Below, piece after piece: positions 4,613 to 6,668 of a stretch of DNA of 6,668 bases (position 1 is the first letter of the stretch; every line of letters starts with the position of its first letter). The stretch is from assembly GCA_013336205.1 (NCBI GenBank), contig JAAXUD010000158.1, positions 1 through 6,668 on the forward strand, written 5' to 3'. Origin of the DNA: Lentimicrobium sp. GTDB taxonomy: Bacteria > Bacteroidota > Bacteroidia > Bacteroidales > Lentimicrobiaceae. Under the pieces are notes generated by a model. It searched no databases. It worked only from the letters and a program-made list of their open reading frames with translations, and was not told where the DNA came from. A program made the translations under genes and the position numbers.

Positions 4613-5861
4613 GTTGCCGGAAATCTGCCCCGGATGGATTCTGGAAAACGGCAAGTTCAAACTCCGGAATTGAAGCCAGGATATGATCGAAAATATCAGA
4701 CTGGATATTCTCATACACTGCCCATTCCTGCTCTTTACTAAATACATAGATCTCTATCGGAATACCGCTTTCGGCTGGTTGCAATTGCCTTACCAGGAAG
4801 GTCATATCGGTCCTGATATTGGGATTATTCCTTAGATATTCAAACAGGTATGCCCTGAAAATACCAAGGTTGGTCTGTCGGCGTCCGTTTACCAGAATGG
4901 AATTATCAATACCCTGCTCCTGATTGTAAATAGCAAGTTCTGCTTCTTTATCCTCAACGTAATCCTTAACCAGGCTGACTTTTGAAAACTTCCCGATCAT
5001 CTCAGGTGAACAGAACTTCACACTGTTCATATCAACATTAATTGATCGTTTAATGCGTCTGCCGCCCGATTCCTCCATCCCGCGCCAGTTGACAAAACTC
5101 TCCGATACAAGTGAATAAGTGGGTAAGGTTGTGATTGTTTTGTCCCAGTTCTGAACTTTAACGGTGGTAAGTGAAATGTCAGTCACCACGCCATCGGCCC
5201 CCGATTTTCCCATCACAATCCAGTCGCCCGGCCTCACCATATCGTTGGCAGAGATCTGAATGCCAGCCACAAAGCCAAGAATCGGATCTTTAAATACCAA
5301 TAACAACACAGCGGAGAATGCGCCCAATCCACCCAACAGATAAACAGGCGACTTACCCAGCAGCATCGAGATCACGATGATAATTCCTATAACAACAAAA
5401 ATAATCTTAACAACCTGGAGGTAGCCTTTGATAGGCTTCGATTTTGACACTTCAAAACCCTGGTAGATTTCGTAAAGCGCATTCAGAAAGGCATTGACAG
5501 TTGCCAGTGTGACAAAAACCAGGTAAATCTGGGTGGCGTTCATAACCCAGTTCAAAGCAGATGGAAATTCATTTAGGGTGTAAGGCGCAATAGTGCTTAA
5601 CAAAATACCGGGTACAAATAGCAGGGCTTTATGAAATACCCGCTTGCTATACAAGGCATCATCCCAGGTAGTAGAAGAACGCCTGGAGATTTTTCTGACT
5701 ATCCCCAAAACCAAATACTTGAGCACATAATAACTGAGTGCAATCAGTGCAAAGGCAATTATAAAGTCGGTTATGTCGCGCACACCGTCTGATACACTTT
5801 CGGAAAAGCCCCAATTATGGAGGGACTCTCTGACCCTGACACCAATCTGCAGTAACATCAT
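4590..5861 (-). CDS. ybdG: MscS-family mechanosensitive channel, YbdG (MscM) type
   Basis: Inner membrane channel that opens under membrane tension; E. coli YbdG is a miniconductance channel linked to osmotic adaptation. The 423-residue protein resembles E. coli YbdG (415 residues) from end to end. Hydrophobic segments lie at about 30-55, 76-95, 105-128, 148-168 and 173-190; the last, with GGLGAF at 177-182, is the pore helix, followed by FKDPILGFVAGIQISANDMVR at 190-210 and PGDWI. The beta domain has G-V-V-T-D-I-S-L-T-T-V-K-V-Q-N-W-D (224-240), and the YbdG-specific cytoplasmic part has SGGRRIKRS, then R-Q-T-N-L-G-I-F-R-A-Y, V-R-Q-L-Q-P and I-Q-S-D-I-F-D-H. The ATG at 5861 is 1 nt after the upstream gene's stop; a second ATG follows at once (5858). 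It points at the carotenoid cluster and overlaps the cyclase gene tail to tail. No functional tie to carotenoids is evident. Confidence 0.93.
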   Translation of the reverse strand: MMLLQIGVRVRESLHNWGFSESVSDGVRDITDFIIAFALIALSYYVLKYLVLGIVRKISRRSSTTWDDALYSKRVFHKALLFVPGILLSTIAPYTLNEFPSALNWVMNATQIYLVFVTLATVNAFLNALYEIYQGFEVSKSKPIKGYLQVVKIIFVVIGIIIVISMLLGKSPVYLLGGLGAFSAVLLLVFKDPILGFVAGIQISANDMVRPGDWIVMGKSGADGVVTDISLTTVKVQNWDKTITTLPTYSLVSESFVNWRGMEESGGRRIKRSINVDMNSVKFCSPEMIGKFSKVSLVKDYVEDKEAELAIYNQEQGIDNSILVNGRRQTNLGIFRAYLFEYLRNNPNIRTDMTFLVRQLQPAESGIPIEIYVFSKEQEWAVYENIQSDIFDHILASIPEFELAVFQNPSGADFRQLRKLSPD

Positions 5862-5862
5862 A

Positions 5863-6668
5863 TTACGGATTTATTTCAACGTAAGGACCATTGTATTTGA
5901 CACCATTTTCATTTAACCTCACAATTTTCAAGGGCTGGTCGTGCCTGAATAACTGAAAATCATAGATGGTTTCATAGAAATCAGCAGGCATTAGCCTTGG
6001 ATCCAGGTAATAATAATCGGTAGTGTTAAATTTATCATGCTGACGCTTGAGCAACTCCTGTTTTGTCATCGTAATATAAAAAGTGGTAGCATGCTCAGTT
6101 TCGGAATTCTTATAAATAAAGAGTTTGTTTTGCCCGGTAACTTCTGCTGCCTTAACCGACATTTCTTTATGCACCTGAAAATCATCGTAACGGGGCGGAA
6201 TGATGAACCAGTCAAAACCAACGCGCAACATCAGCATTCCGGCCGCGAAAATGATCATGCGCTGATCTTTTATTTTCAGATAAAAGAAAGTCAGTACCAG
6301 CATGGTTGTAAACATAATTCCGGCTTTAAGCCAGGCATGGTCAACGAAGTTGGTCTGCTTAAGTATTGGCATGGGAATGGCGGCAATTATCCCCAGTATC
6401 AGCACACCAAGTAAAAAGTATTCAACTATCCGGCTGCGGATTCCGTTCTTTTTCAAATCCTCAAAAAACATGTAAACCAGTATGGTAAACAATGGCGGGA
6501 AAAGCATGAATATGTAACGGGGATATGATTCCGGCGATGTCCAGTAGATAATGATGTTAAAAATGAAAACCAGGAAATTAAACCGCAAAAAAGGATGATC
6601 GTGCAAAGTTTTCCGGAAATCCTTTCTGAAGAAATAAATCCACAGAATTGACCAGGGGAAGAAATGAT
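5863..6668 (-). CDS. Multi-pass membrane protein, C-terminal part of a probable GT-C (ArnT/PMT-like) glycosyltransferase
   Basis: The frame stays open to the window edge, so the N-terminal part, where GT-C enzymes carry their catalytic acidic residues, is not visible. About 268 codons are seen. Hydrophobic segments occur in series (W-T-S-P-E-S-Y-P-R-Y-I-F-M-L-F-P-P lies between the first two), then a non-membrane tail of about 100 residues rich in Y, D and K. The motif S-Y-P-R-Y-x-x-x-L-F-P-P resembles the R-Y-x-x-P-x-x-P stretch of the last membrane helices of ArnT/PMT-like (GT39/GT83) lipid-linked sugar transferases, which act on the outer face of the inner membrane. That is my reason for the call; with only the C-terminus, another polytopic enzyme cannot be excluded. 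The TTG at 6604-6606 is not a likely start because coding continues upstream. It is followed 1 nt later by the channel gene, suggesting co-transcription. Confidence 0.65.
   Translation of the reverse strand, partial: HFFPWSILWIYFFRKDFRKTLHDHPFLRFNFLVFIFNIIIYWTSPESYPRYIFMLFPPLFTILVYMFFEDLKKNGIRSRIVEYFLLGVLILGIIAAIPMPILKQTNFVDHAWLKAGIMFTTMLVLTFFYLKIKDQRMIIFAAGMLMLRVGFDWFIIPPRYDDFQVHKEMSVKAAEVTGQNKLFIYKNSETEHATTFYITMTKQELLKRQHDKFNTTDYYYLDPRLMPADFYETIYDFQLFRHDQPLKIVRLNENGVKYNGPYVEINP

Noticed and set aside
6604..6606. TTG (minus strand) as a start for the membrane protein gene
   Set aside because: The same frame continues upstream with coding-like, membrane-protein sequence (for example the residues FFPWSILWIYFF), so the gene runs off the window.

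Overview
The window carries most of a carotenoid biosynthesis cluster from a member of the Bacteroidota. Four features point there: a fused CrtYcd-type lycopene cyclase, a Bacteroidota-style CrtI C-terminus, A-rich sequence without clear Shine-Dalgarno motifs before start codons, and intergenic DNA made of degenerate 7-nt repeats. Genus cannot be read from the sequence. Both ends of the window cut through genes.

Region 1 (1-2923, + strand) is a tightly packed gene run: the C-terminal two thirds of crtI (phytoene desaturase), crtB (phytoene synthase, overlapping crtI by ATGA), a small exported protein of unknown function, and idi (type I isopentenyl-diphosphate isomerase). Spacings are -4, +5 and +2 nt, so one transcript is likely. 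Region 2 (2924-3039) is a 116-nt spacer with an imperfect stem-loop and a perfect 14-bp palindrome just before crtZ (carotene hydroxylase, 3040-3507). Region 3 (3508-3901) is a 394-nt non-coding stretch built almost wholly from 7-nt units of several families, running from directly behind the crtZ stop to directly in front of the crtY start. Region 4 (3902-4612) is the lycopene cyclase. Region 5 (4590-6668, - strand) is a two-gene run facing the cluster: the C-terminal part of a multi-pass membrane protein resembling GT-C glycosyltransferases, then 1 nt later a YbdG-type mechanosensitive channel whose 3' end overlaps the cyclase gene by 23 bp.

Together, Idi balances IPP and DMAPP, CrtB joins two GGPP into phytoene, CrtI desaturates it to lycopene, CrtY cyclises lycopene to beta-carotene, and CrtZ hydroxylates the rings. 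The predicted end product is zeaxanthin. No GGPP synthase gene, ketolase or retinal-forming oxygenase is visible here. The pathway itself is well known. The less explained parts are the heptad-repeat intergenic region, the small exported protein inside the operon, and the palindrome before crtZ.
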